A DNA stretch of 39,268 nucleotides. It comes from Saprospiraceae bacterium (GTDB lineage: Bacteria; Bacteroidota; Bacteroidia; Chitinophagales; Saprospiraceae). The stretch is taken from NCBI GenBank assembly GCA_023301005.1, contig JALZVK010000035.1, forward strand, positions 1 through 39,268. Direction: 5' to 3'. The number at the start of each line of letters is the position of its first letter. The first letter of the stretch is position 1. Both the position numbers and the translations under genes were made by a program. The notes beneath the pieces are model-generated. The model did not search any database. It saw only the letters and a program-made list of their open reading frames with translations, and was not told the origin of the DNA. This document shows positions 18,507-26,800 of this stretch, in pieces.

Positions 18507-19163
18507 TTAAATAGATGACTTTCCTTTTTTCTCTTTCTTCTTTTTATAATCCAAAATACTAAGCGTTGCATCACAGAAATCATAATCTGCTTCTACATTA
18601 GAAGCAATAATGGTTAAACGATTCCCTGCATACTTTTTTACTAAATCTCGATACCATTCCATGCCTTGCATATCCAAATTAGTAGTAGGTTCATCCAACA
18701 ACAATAATGAAGAATCGGAACAAATAGAAAGCACTAATTTCAAACGTTGCTTCATTCCCGATGAAAAATATCGAACTGGTTTATTCTTTGATTTTTCAAA
18801 ACCTAAAATTTGAATTAAATCTTCTACTTGAAGTCCCTCTAAGAAAGGTTTAAATTTTTGATGAAAAAGAATAGCTTCTTTGAGGGTAAATTCTTCGATG
18901 AGTTCTATATAAGGTGCGGAGTAACTGATATGTTTATACACCTCGTCAATATCTAATTTTTCATTTTTAAATAAAAAATCCACTTTGCCTTTAGAGGGAG
19001 ACAAGTGTCCCGCCAATACTTTTAGCAAAGTGGATTTCCCAGAACCATTAGGCCCTAAGATGGCATATTTTTTTCCCGCTTCAAATGTGAAATCTATTCC
19101 TCTAAAAATCCATTCGTAGCGGTATCTTTTAGCAACACTATGAAAGGATACTTCCATTTCCAT
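18507..19163 (-). CDS. ABC transporter ATP-binding protein
   Basis: Walker A LGPNGSGKSTLLK, signature YFSSGMKQRLKL, Walker B SLLLLDEPTTNLD. The start overlaps the end of lpxA by 26 nt. Confidence 0.93.
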   Translation of the reverse strand: MEMEVSFHSVAKRYRYEWIFRGIDFTFEAGKKYAILGPNGSGKSTLLKVLAGHLSPSKGKVDFLFKNEKLDIDEVYKHISYSAPYIELIEEFTLKEAILFHQKFKPFLEGLQVEDLIQILGFEKSKNKPVRYFSSGMKQRLKLVLSICSDSSLLLLDEPTTNLDMQGMEWYRDLVKKYAGNRLTIIASNVEADYDFCDATLSILDYKKKKEKKGKSSI

Positions 19164-19965
19164 TGACTCTTATTTTAGGGCTAGCATTAGTGTGACGATA
19201 TCCTCTTATGATTCCTCTATCCGCATCTTTGATAAAGTCTAAAATATTTTTTCGTTCTGGAGTTTCAACTAGAGTCTCTTTTATCACTTTTAATGCTTGT
19301 GATGTATTATGTCCTTGTTGAAAAAGAACTCGATAAATATTTTGAATATTTTTTCTTTGATCAAGAGTAAATCCCTTTCTTTTCAATCCTGTTGAATTAA
19401 GACCTACATAAGAAAGCGGTTCTCTAGCAGCCGTAATATAAGGAGGTATATCTTTTCGCACTAAGGAACCTCCGCCAACCATTACATGATCTCCAATTCT
19501 AACAAACTGATGTACAGCAGTTAATCCACCAAGCGTTGTTTTAGGTCCTATTTGAATATGTCCTGCAAGGGTAACATTATTAGCCAAAACACATCGTTCA
19601 TTAATAATACAATCATGAGCGATATGACAGTAAGCCATAATTAAGCAATTATCTTTGATAACTGTTTTCATATTAGCAGTTGTACCAATATTGATAGTAC
19701 AGTATTCACGGATGGAAACATTGTTTCCAATTTCTAAAAAAGTTCGCTCTCCTTTATATTTCAAATCTTGAGGAATTGTTCCAAGTATAGCTCCAGGAAA
19801 AACTTTACAATTCTCTCCTAATCGAGTTCCATTCATAATTACAGCATTCGGACTAATCTCCGAGTTATCACCAATTACTACATCTTTTTCGATAGTAACG
19901 AATGCTCCAATTTTTACATTTTTTCCAATTTTAGCTTCAGGATGAATATTTGTTATTATACTCAT
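19138..19965 (-). CDS. lpxA: Acyl-ACP--UDP-N-acetylglucosamine O-acyltransferase
   Basis: Left-handed beta-helix hexapeptides; IGTTANMKTVIKDNCLIMAYCHIAHDCIINERCVLANNVTLAGHIQIGPKTTLGGLTAVHQFVRIGDHVMVGGGSLVRKDIPPY. Confidence 0.96.
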   Translation of the reverse strand: MSIITNIHPEAKIGKNVKIGAFVTIEKDVVIGDNSEISPNAVIMNGTRLGENCKVFPGAILGTIPQDLKYKGERTFLEIGNNVSIREYCTINIGTTANMKTVIKDNCLIMAYCHIAHDCIINERCVLANNVTLAGHIQIGPKTTLGGLTAVHQFVRIGDHVMVGGGSLVRKDIPPYITAAREPLSYVGLNSTGLKRKGFTLDQRKNIQNIYRVLFQQGHNTSQALKVIKETLVETPERKNILDFIKDADRGIIRGYRHTNASPKIRVNGNGSILS

Positions 19966-20024
19966 GATATTTTTTCTTTAAACAATAGTTTAGTGGATGT
20001 TTGTAATTGGTTTTAATAATTTAA

Positions 20025-21416
20025 CTATTGGCTTCTTTTTACGATTTGTGCAGTAAGCTCTCCTTCTGATACTATTCGATTACCTACATAAGCTGTTCCT
20101 TGCATGTGACAAATTCCTCTTCGGATAGGTGATAATAATTCCATTTTAAAAATAATAGTATCACCAGGAACGACTTTATATTTGAATTTCGTATTGTCTA
20201 TTTTTAAAAAATAAGTATCCCAGTTTTCAGGATCAGGAACTGTTGATAATGCTAAGATTCCACCTGTTTGAGCTAATGCTTCTATTTGGAGTACTCCAGG
20301 CATTACAGGATTGTTTGGGAAATGCCCTTGAAAGAACTGCTCATTAAAAGTGACATTTTTAATTCCAACTACATGAGATTCACTCAGTTCTATTATCTTA
20401 TCAATCAATAAAAATGGATAACGATGCGGTAATCTTTTAGCTATTTCTACTACATCATAAATTGGATCTATATTAGGATTATATCTTGGTTTGTTTTTAA
20501 GTTTGCGTTGCTCAACAAATTTTTGTTTTAATATTTTAGCAAACTCTATATTAACTCTATGTCCAGGTTTAGTCGCAACTATTTTACCTTTTATAGGTTT
20601 TCCTATCAACGCCATGTCGCCGATCACATCCAATAATTTATGACGAGCAGGTTCATTCTCAAATCGCAACTCCACCGTATTCAGTATTCCTTCTTTCTCT
20701 ACCTTGATACTTTTCTTACCCAACTTTTTGGCTAGAGCATTCAACTCTTTAGGTTTCATGATTCTATCCACTATAACGATAGCATTATCCAAATCGCCCC
20801 CTTTGATTAAATTTTGTTTTAAGAGTTGTTCTAATTCATGTAAAAAAACGAAAGTTCTGCATGGAGCAATCTCTTTTTTATAATCTTCAAGTGACGATAG
20901 CGATGCATATTGATGACCTAAAACTGGCGATTGAAAATCAATCATTGTTGTTATCTCAAAACCATCATAAGGCAACACCATCAACTCAGCACCTGTCGCT
21001 TCATCTTTATATGAGATTTGTTCTTCTATAACAAAGTATTCTCGCTCTGCATCTAATTCTTCTTTCCCTGCTCTACTTAGTTTTTTTACAAAATCTAAAC
21101 CGCTACCATCCATAATAGGAGTTTCAGGTCCATCGATTTCGATTAATACATTATCAATTTGAAGTCCAGTCAATACAGATAAAGTATGTTCGACCGTACT
21201 TATACGAGCCTCTCCACTAGCTATAGTTGTACCTCTATTAGTAGCAACAACTCTATTGACATCAGAAGGAATAATAGGCTGTTCTTCTAAATCTATTCTT
21301 TTCCATTTATATCCATGATTAGCTGGTGCAGGTCGAAAAGTCATTTTTACTTCTTTGCCTGTGTGCAATCCTACACCTTTAATGGAGACCGCTTTCTTTA
21401 TTGTAGTTTGTTTCAT
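20025..21416 (-). CDS. lpxC/fabZ: Bifunctional UDP-3-O-acyl-N-acetylglucosamine deacetylase / 3-hydroxyacyl-ACP dehydratase (LpxC/FabZ fusion)
   Basis: MKQTTIKKAVSIKGVGLHTGKEVKMTF...VEHTLSVLTGLQIDNVLIEIDGPETPIMDGSG; ARHKLLDVIGDMALIG; C-terminal LPHRYPFLLIDKI...FNEQFFQGHFPNNPVMPGVLQIEALAQTGG. Confidence 0.96.
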   Translation of the reverse strand: MKQTTIKKAVSIKGVGLHTGKEVKMTFRPAPANHGYKWKRIDLEEQPIIPSDVNRVVATNRGTTIASGEARISTVEHTLSVLTGLQIDNVLIEIDGPETPIMDGSGLDFVKKLSRAGKEELDAEREYFVIEEQISYKDEATGAELMVLPYDGFEITTMIDFQSPVLGHQYASLSSLEDYKKEIAPCRTFVFLHELEQLLKQNLIKGGDLDNAIVIVDRIMKPKELNALAKKLGKKSIKVEKEGILNTVELRFENEPARHKLLDVIGDMALIGKPIKGKIVATKPGHRVNIEFAKILKQKFVEQRKLKNKPRYNPNIDPIYDVVEIAKRLPHRYPFLLIDKIIELSESHVVGIKNVTFNEQFFQGHFPNNPVMPGVLQIEALAQTGGILALSTVPDPENWDTYFLKIDNTKFKYKVVPGDTIIFKMELLSPIRRGICHMQGTAYVGNRIVSEGELTAQIVKRSQ

Positions 21417-21484
21417 GAATGATATTTAGGTTTTTAGGTCTAAATTCCCCCCTAAAAACGTCTTTCAATTTTTAAAAATTTGAA

Positions 21485-21492
21485 CAAAGATA
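21485..21492 (-). promoter_or_regulatory. Putative -7 element upstream of lpxC/fabZ
   Basis: Minus-strand TATCTTTG matches TAnnTTTG; no TTTG at the ideal upstream spacing. Confidence 0.4.
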
Positions 21493-21537
21493 ACGAAGTT
21501 GTTTAAAAGCGATTGATATTTTCAAAAGAACTTACTT

Positions 21538-21597
21538 GTGACTCTTCGAGTCCTATTTTTTTATTTTAAAAATTATAAATAAGACTCGAAGAGTCAC
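21538..21597. repeat. 60-nt inverted repeat between lpxD and lpxC/fabZ
   Basis: GTGACTCTTCGAGTC (21538-21552) / GACTCGAAGAGTCAC (21583-21597), with AT-rich partly complementary interior. Confidence 0.75.
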
Positions 21598-21718
21598 AGA
21601 TATATTAATAGACAGTTTAGATGCAGTCATTCCCCTATACTAACTTGGAAAAGTTTATAAAAAAAAATAAAGTTTTGAGTTCAAGTTAGAAGGCAATTTT
21701 TCATTTTCAATTATTGTA

Positions 21719-22747
21719 TTATTCCTTAGTCTTTTCCTTTTTTAACTTATCAATATCTTTTACTATTTGTGGTAATTTTCTAAAAATATTATACGAACGA
21801 ATATAATCGAAATAAGGCAAATGCGGATAACCATAAATGGTACTTCCTTCTTCCTTTACACTTCTTGACACTCCTGTTCCTGCTTGCACTTTTACCTTAT
21901 CTGCAACTTCGATATGTCCCACAAATCCAACTTGTCCTCCGACCATACAACCTTCACCTATCTTCGTACTTCCCGCAATTCCTGATTGAGCTGCGATGAC
22001 TGTATTTTTTTTAATCTCAACATTATGGGCAACCATAATGAGGTTGTCTAATTTTACTCCTTGTCGAATTACAGTAGAACCCATTGTTCCTCTATCAATT
22101 GTAGAATTGGCTCCAATCTCTATATCATCTTCTAACAATACATTTCCAATTTGAGCAATCTTCTTATAAGTACCATCTTCTTGTGGAGCAAAACCAAAAC
22201 CATCACCACCTATTACGACATTAGAATGCAGAATACAATTATTTCCGATAACACAATCATAATGAATTTTCACACCTGAATAAATCGTAACATCATTTCC
22301 AAGTTTAGCATTTTTCCCTACAAAGACTTGCGCTTGAAGAGAACAATTATCTCCAATTACGACACCTTCTTCGATTACTACAAATGGTCCGATGGAAACA
22401 TTCTCTCCAATTTTAGCAGATTCATGTACCACAGCTTGAGGAGAAATTCCAGTACCTTGATTTGTCTTCTGACTAAATTTTTCTAACAAAAATGAGACAG
22501 ACTTATATACATCTTCTACCCGAATCAATGTAGCATTGACTGGTTGTGAAGGTTTAAAATCGTTACTAACTAAAATGATTGCAGCTTGGGTGGTATAAAC
22601 GTAATGTTCATATTTTGGATTGGCATAAAAACAAATAGAATCCTTTGTAGCTTCTTCTATTTTACCAGGTTGACTCACCATGACATCGGGATTGCCTTCG
22701 ATTGAACCATTCAATAATTGAGCAAGTTCTTTAGCTGAAATTTTCAT
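21719..22747 (-). CDS. lpxD: UDP-3-O-(3-hydroxymyristoyl)glucosamine N-acyltransferase
   Basis: MKISAKELAQLLNGSIEGNPDVMVSQPGKIEEATKDSICFYANPKYE; hexapeptide repeats; IGGDGFGFAPQEDGTYKKIAQIGNVLLEDDIEIGANSTIDRGTMGSTVI. Confidence 0.96.
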   Translation of the reverse strand: MKISAKELAQLLNGSIEGNPDVMVSQPGKIEEATKDSICFYANPKYEHYVYTTQAAIILVSNDFKPSQPVNATLIRVEDVYKSVSFLLEKFSQKTNQGTGISPQAVVHESAKIGENVSIGPFVVIEEGVVIGDNCSLQAQVFVGKNAKLGNDVTIYSGVKIHYDCVIGNNCILHSNVVIGGDGFGFAPQEDGTYKKIAQIGNVLLEDDIEIGANSTIDRGTMGSTVIRQGVKLDNLIMVAHNVEIKKNTVIAAQSGIAGSTKIGEGCMVGGQVGFVGHIEVADKVKVQAGTGVSRSVKEEGSTIYGYPHLPYFDYIRSYNIFRKLPQIVKDIDKLKKEKTKE

Positions 22748-22787
22748 AGATGTATGTTCTAAAATTTGATAAGTCTAAAATTGACCG

Positions 22788-22795
22788 CAAAGGTA
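22788..22795 (-). promoter_or_regulatory. Putative -7 element for lpxD
   Basis: Minus-strand TACCTTTG followed by C, matching TAnnTTTG. Confidence 0.45.
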
Positions 22796-22846
22796 ATAAA
22801 TATGAAACGTATTTTTTCTGTATCCATTTTTTTAGAAGAGAGAGGA

Positions 22847-22917
22847 GAGATCGTTTTACTGAGAGAAGGAGGGACATCTCTTATCTCTCTTCCCTCATCT
22901 CTCAGTAAAATGATCTC
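22847..22917. repeat. Imperfect inverted repeat in the lpxD/hemC divergent intergenic region
   Basis: GAGATCGTTTTACTGAGAGAAGGAGGGA ... TCCCTCATCTCTCAGTAAAATGATCTC, about 27-bp stem. Confidence 0.75.
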
Positions 22918-22981
22918 AAAAATCATTTCTACTTTTTTTGTAAAAAAAATCTTACTGTATTCTTTCTATTATTCATATAGT

Positions 22982-22989
22982 TATATTTG
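22982..22989 (+). promoter_or_regulatory. Putative -7 element for hemC
   Basis: TATATTTG about 30 nt upstream of the hemC ATG; no clear TTTG -33 box. Confidence 0.45.
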
Positions 22990-23017
22990 CCCACTAAATT
23001 TGTAGGAATCAAAATAC

Positions 23018-23926
23018 ATGGAATCAAAAAAAATAAAAATAGGAACACGGGGAAGTCGCTTAGCATTATGGCAAGCTGACTTTTTGCAAAATCAATTATC
23101 TGATATTGGAGTGGAATCCGAATTAGTTATCATCAAAACTAAAGGTGACCAAATCCAACATTTAGGTTTTGATAAAATGGAAGGTAAAGGTTTCTTTACT
23201 AAAGAAATAGAAGATGCATTGTTGCGAGGCGATATTGATATGGCAGTTCATTCTATGAAAGATATGCCTACCTCTCAACCTGAAGGTTTGGTCATCACCG
23301 CAGTTTCGTATCGAGAAGATCCATCTGATTGGTTATTGATTCGAAAAGAATCTATGGACGGTAATATGGATTTGAGACTGAAGGAAGGTGCAATTGTTGG
23401 AACTTCATCTGCAAGACGAAAAGCTCAAATGTTGAATTTTAGAAGTGATATTGGCTTGCAAGATATTCGTGGAAATGTTCCTACTAGAATTGAAAAATTA
23501 CGGAATGGTGATTTTGATGCGATTCTTTTGGCAGGTGCTGGAGTGACTCGATTACAATTGGATGTTTCAGATTTAGAAGTTATAAAATTCAATGTCAAAG
23601 AATTTGTACCTGCTCCTGCTCAAGGTGTTTTAGCTTTTCAAACTTGTAAAGGAGATAAAGCGACTCGTCGTATTTTACAAAAAATACATCATTCCGATGT
23701 AGCGGAAGTTACTAATATCGAGCGTAAAGTTTTACAACTTTTGGATGGTGGTTGCCAACTCCCAATGGGCGCATATTGCGAAAAAGATACGATGGGGAAT
23801 TTTCATCTTTGGGTAGCTAGTGCAGATGCTTGGGATGGAGAATTGAAAAAAGTACGCTTGTCTTCAAGTACTAGTTTTGAATTGGCGGAAAATGCAATTA
23901 AGAAATTAAATGTTAGTAATTTATAA
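23018..23926 (+). CDS. hemC: Hydroxymethylbilane synthase
   Basis: KIGTRGSRLALWQADFLQNQL...MAVHSMKDMPTSQPEGL...GTSSARRKAQML...LQDIRGNVPTRIEKL...LDGGCQLPMGAY. Confidence 0.96.
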   Translation: MESKKIKIGTRGSRLALWQADFLQNQLSDIGVESELVIIKTKGDQIQHLGFDKMEGKGFFTKEIEDALLRGDIDMAVHSMKDMPTSQPEGLVITAVSYREDPSDWLLIRKESMDGNMDLRLKEGAIVGTSSARRKAQMLNFRSDIGLQDIRGNVPTRIEKLRNGDFDAILLAGAGVTRLQLDVSDLEVIKFNVKEFVPAPAQGVLAFQTCKGDKATRRILQKIHHSDVAEVTNIERKVLQLLDGGCQLPMGAYCEKDTMGNFHLWVASADAWDGELKKVRLSSSTSFELAENAIKKLNVSNL

Positions 23927-24003
23927 AAATAATATTTTTACAAAACAAAATTGATGAGTCAAAAACTCATCAATCATAGTTCATCACTTATCACTAAAAA
24001 ATC

Positions 24004-24588
24004 ATGTATCTACTCTTTCACATCAACGCAACAGGACGACCTAAAAAATGGAATGTTCCAGCAAGTGACACTTTCTTTTGGCCTCGATTATTACAAATCG
24101 CTTGGCAACAATATGATGAAGATGGAAAACTTCTAAGCTCTGAAGATTTTATCATCAAACCTGAAGGTTACGATATTCCTATTGAAGTAGAACAGTTTAC
24201 AAAAATATCTCCCGACCGTGCTCATACAGAAGGAGTACCGATGGAAGATGTGTTAAGACAGTTTTCAAAATTGGTAGACAATACAAAGTATATTGTTACT
24301 CATAATACAAGGCTCGCTGCCAATGTAATAGAAGCAGAATGTATTCGTAAAAATATTCCTTCTCGATTGATGGCTTCGGAATTGGTTTCTGTTATGCAAG
24401 AGGCAACTTACTTTTGTAAGATACCCGCAAAAGGAGGAACTAAATATAAATGGCCTTCACTTCAAGAGATTCACATGGCTTGTTATAATTCTCATTTTGC
24501 TGATGCCTTTGATGCAAAAGTAAATGTTCAAGCACTTGCTAATTGTTTCTTTTATTTAGTAAAAAAAGAAGAGATAGATTTATTCTAA
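24004..24588 (+). CDS. DnaQ/RNase T-like 3'-5' exonuclease fold protein with degenerate catalytic residues
   Basis: Alignable to DEDD exonucleases (IIKPEGYDIPIEVEQFTKISPDRAHTEGVPMEDVLRQFSKLVDNTKYIVTHNTRLAANVIEAE...KWPSLQEIHMACYNSHFADAFDAKVNVQALANCFFYL), but ExoI FDxETTG reads FHINATG. Confidence 0.75.
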   Translation: MYLLFHINATGRPKKWNVPASDTFFWPRLLQIAWQQYDEDGKLLSSEDFIIKPEGYDIPIEVEQFTKISPDRAHTEGVPMEDVLRQFSKLVDNTKYIVTHNTRLAANVIEAECIRKNIPSRLMASELVSVMQEATYFCKIPAKGGTKYKWPSLQEIHMACYNSHFADAFDAKVNVQALANCFFYLVKKEEIDLF

Positions 24589-24590
24589 CA

Positions 24591-25274
24591 ATGAACTTAC
24601 AAAAATTACAACAGTACATTTCTGAGTATAAAATTTTCCTTAAAAATAATCGAGATTATTTTGCGGAGCATAAATGGGAGTCTCTAAAAAACTTCCAAGA
24701 CAATTGGGATATTGATGCTGCTGATTTTGGAAAAATGTATGACGCTTCATTTCAAAATAATCAAACTCGTACACTTTGGAAAGGCGATAATTTTTTTCCA
24801 AAAGAAATGATGTTGAAGTTTATTAAACTCTCTCCTGATTTTACTCGCAATATGTTTCGTGATTTATTTGATGAAAAAAAAGATGCTGTAAATCGAATTA
24901 CTCGTTTTCAATTTTTGTGCGATACGTTACTCGAAGAATATAAATTGGCTAAACCGCTTACCATTGAGAATAATCATTTTCATCAAGAGAATCATATCAT
25001 CACTATGTATTTAGGATTTCGTTATCCGCAGCAGTACACCCTTTTTCAATATCCTCCTTTCGGGCGAACGATGGAAAAATTTGGAAGTACCAATGTTCCA
25101 ACTGCATTTGACATTGGTCGGTTTATTAAAATTGTTCGGACTATAAATACGTTTATCCAAAAAGACCAAGAGTTAGTTGCTATTCAAAAAAAGAAGTTGA
25201 ATCCAAAAATCCATTTTATGGATGACACTTTATTATTGGTCAATGATTTCTATTGTTATACTGGTAGGAATTAA
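24591..25274 (+). CDS. Hypothetical protein resembling the N-terminal region of McrB-family proteins, without AAA+ domain
   Basis: FQDNWDIDAADFGKMYDASFQ...LWKGDNFFPKEMMLKFIKLSPDFTRNMFRDLFDEKKDAVNRITRFQFLCDTLLEEY...HQENHIITMYLGFRYPQQYTLFQY. Family recognised by eye only. Start at MNLQKL; the ORF-track start (24543) overlaps the upstream gene. Confidence 0.6.
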   Translation: MNLQKLQQYISEYKIFLKNNRDYFAEHKWESLKNFQDNWDIDAADFGKMYDASFQNNQTRTLWKGDNFFPKEMMLKFIKLSPDFTRNMFRDLFDEKKDAVNRITRFQFLCDTLLEEYKLAKPLTIENNHFHQENHIITMYLGFRYPQQYTLFQYPPFGRTMEKFGSTNVPTAFDIGRFIKIVRTINTFIQKDQELVAIQKKKLNPKIHFMDDTLLLVNDFYCYTGRN

Positions 25275-25531
25275 AAAACGCTGTGCAACTCTGCGCCAAA
25301 CTCACTTACTAACGCTGCTGTAAAATCAAGTCACATTTTCAGTTACAACTTTTTCCTCTGCCAATCTGCTACGCAAAAATTATTTTCTCTGCCAAAAAAT
25401 GTAGCATTTAGAAATGGAACGTTTTATGTACGCAGGCAAGCAATGCTTTATATTAAGCATCGACAAAAAAGTATAATGCCATGGTACAATTTCTTTCCAA
25501 CAAAATCCCATCCGAACAAACGAATAAAACT

Positions 25532-26497
25532 ATGCAGAATGATAATCAACTATTAGATGCCTATTCTCAAACGGTAACTAAAGTCGCTCGTGAATCAAGC
25601 GATGCAGTTGTCCAAATCAAAATAGAAAAAAAAGTAGCGCAACGAATTAGAAAACCTAACCGACAAAAAAGTCCTCATGGAACAGGTTCTGGTTTTATTA
25701 TTTCTAGTGATGGATTTATTGTTACAAATAGTCATGTAGTCAAAGACGCAATAAAAATAACAGTATCCTTACAAGATGGAAGACAACTTCCTGCCCAACT
25801 CATTGGTGACGATCCTGCAACTGATATTGCCGTTTTACAAATCAATGCAGAAAATCTTTCTATTATTCATTTTGGAAATTCTGATCAATTGCAAGTTGGA
25901 CAATTAGCCATTGCAATTGGAAATCCTTTTGGTTTTCAATATACAGTTACGGCTGGTGTAGTGAGTGCTTTGGGGAGAACATTGCGTTCTCAAAATGGTC
26001 GCTTGATTGATGATGTCATTCAAACCGATGCTGCACTTAATCCAGGCAACTCTGGAGGTCCTTTGATGAATTCTTTTGGAGAAGTTGTCGGAGTGAATAC
26101 TGCAATTATTTCTTCTGCACAAGGTTTATGTTTTGCAGTTGCATCTAACTTAGTGGAATACATTGTTGGCAAATTAATTATTCATGGAAAAGTACGCAGA
26201 GGTCTAATTGGTATAGCAGGTCAAACTGTTCGTTTTAATTCAAGAGTGCAACAACGTTTTCAATTAGATGTCGCATCAGGTGTGCAAGTGCAACAAATAG
26301 AAGTAGATGCTACTGCATATAATTCGGAAGTAATGATCGGTGATGTCATCATTGGATTAAATGATCACCAAGTCAGTTCGATTGATGACTTGCATAAATT
26401 GTTGGATGAAAATACAATTGGAAAAACTATCCAATTAGAAGTTTTAAGAAAAGGAAAAACTGAAAAAATAAAAGTTATTCCTGCGGAAATTTCTTAA
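25532..26497 (+). CDS. S1C trypsin-like serine protease with PDZ domain (HtrA/DegP-like), no obvious signal peptide
   Basis: GTGSGFIISSDGFIVTNSHVV (His), ATDIAVLQI (Asp), DAALNPGNSGGPLMNSFGEVVGVNTAI (Ser), C-terminal PDZ-like region. ATG at 25481 is an alternative start. Confidence 0.9.
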   Translation: MQNDNQLLDAYSQTVTKVARESSDAVVQIKIEKKVAQRIRKPNRQKSPHGTGSGFIISSDGFIVTNSHVVKDAIKITVSLQDGRQLPAQLIGDDPATDIAVLQINAENLSIIHFGNSDQLQVGQLAIAIGNPFGFQYTVTAGVVSALGRTLRSQNGRLIDDVIQTDAALNPGNSGGPLMNSFGEVVGVNTAIISSAQGLCFAVASNLVEYIVGKLIIHGKVRRGLIGIAGQTVRFNSRVQQRFQLDVASGVQVQQIEVDATAYNSEVMIGDVIIGLNDHQVSSIDDLHKLLDENTIGKTIQLEVLRKGKTEKIKVIPAEIS

Positions 26498-26507
26498 TAG
26501 AATATGA

Positions 26508-26566
26508 ATAAGGAATGTGAGTTAAATAAATTCAGATTTGATGTAATTCACATTCCTTATAAAAAT
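26508..26566 (+). terminator. Intrinsic terminator after the HtrA-like gene
   Basis: ATAAGGAATGTGA...TCACATTCCTTAT followed by AAAAATTT; weak U run. Confidence 0.55.
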
Positions 26567-26800
26567 TTACTAAAGAGAAAAAGATGAATAACATCTATCT
26601 ATGTCACAATAGATCTATTTAATAAAATTAATTTTCATCTCTTGCCTGATTTTTGCATACTCAATATTCATACAACATAATCTACCTAAAATATTTTTTT
26701 TTTAAAGAGAAGATTTCAAAAATCATATTTAATATTCTTCTCTAAATAACTAACATTTACATTACCTAACTGTCAATCAGTAGGTTAAAACACGCGCACA

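Noticed and set aside
22766-23005. 79-aa ORF upstream of hemC
   Set aside because: It overlaps the lpxD/hemC divergent promoter region and a large inverted repeat; the translation is low-complexity with no family resemblance.
23951-24136. 61-aa ORF overlapping the DnaQ-like gene
   Set aside because: It overlaps the well-supported DnaQ-like frame and has no recognisable content.
24543-24590. N-terminal extension MFLLFSKKRRDRFILT of the McrB-N-like ORF
   Set aside because: It overlaps the upstream gene; the ATG at 24591 right after the upstream stop is more plausible.
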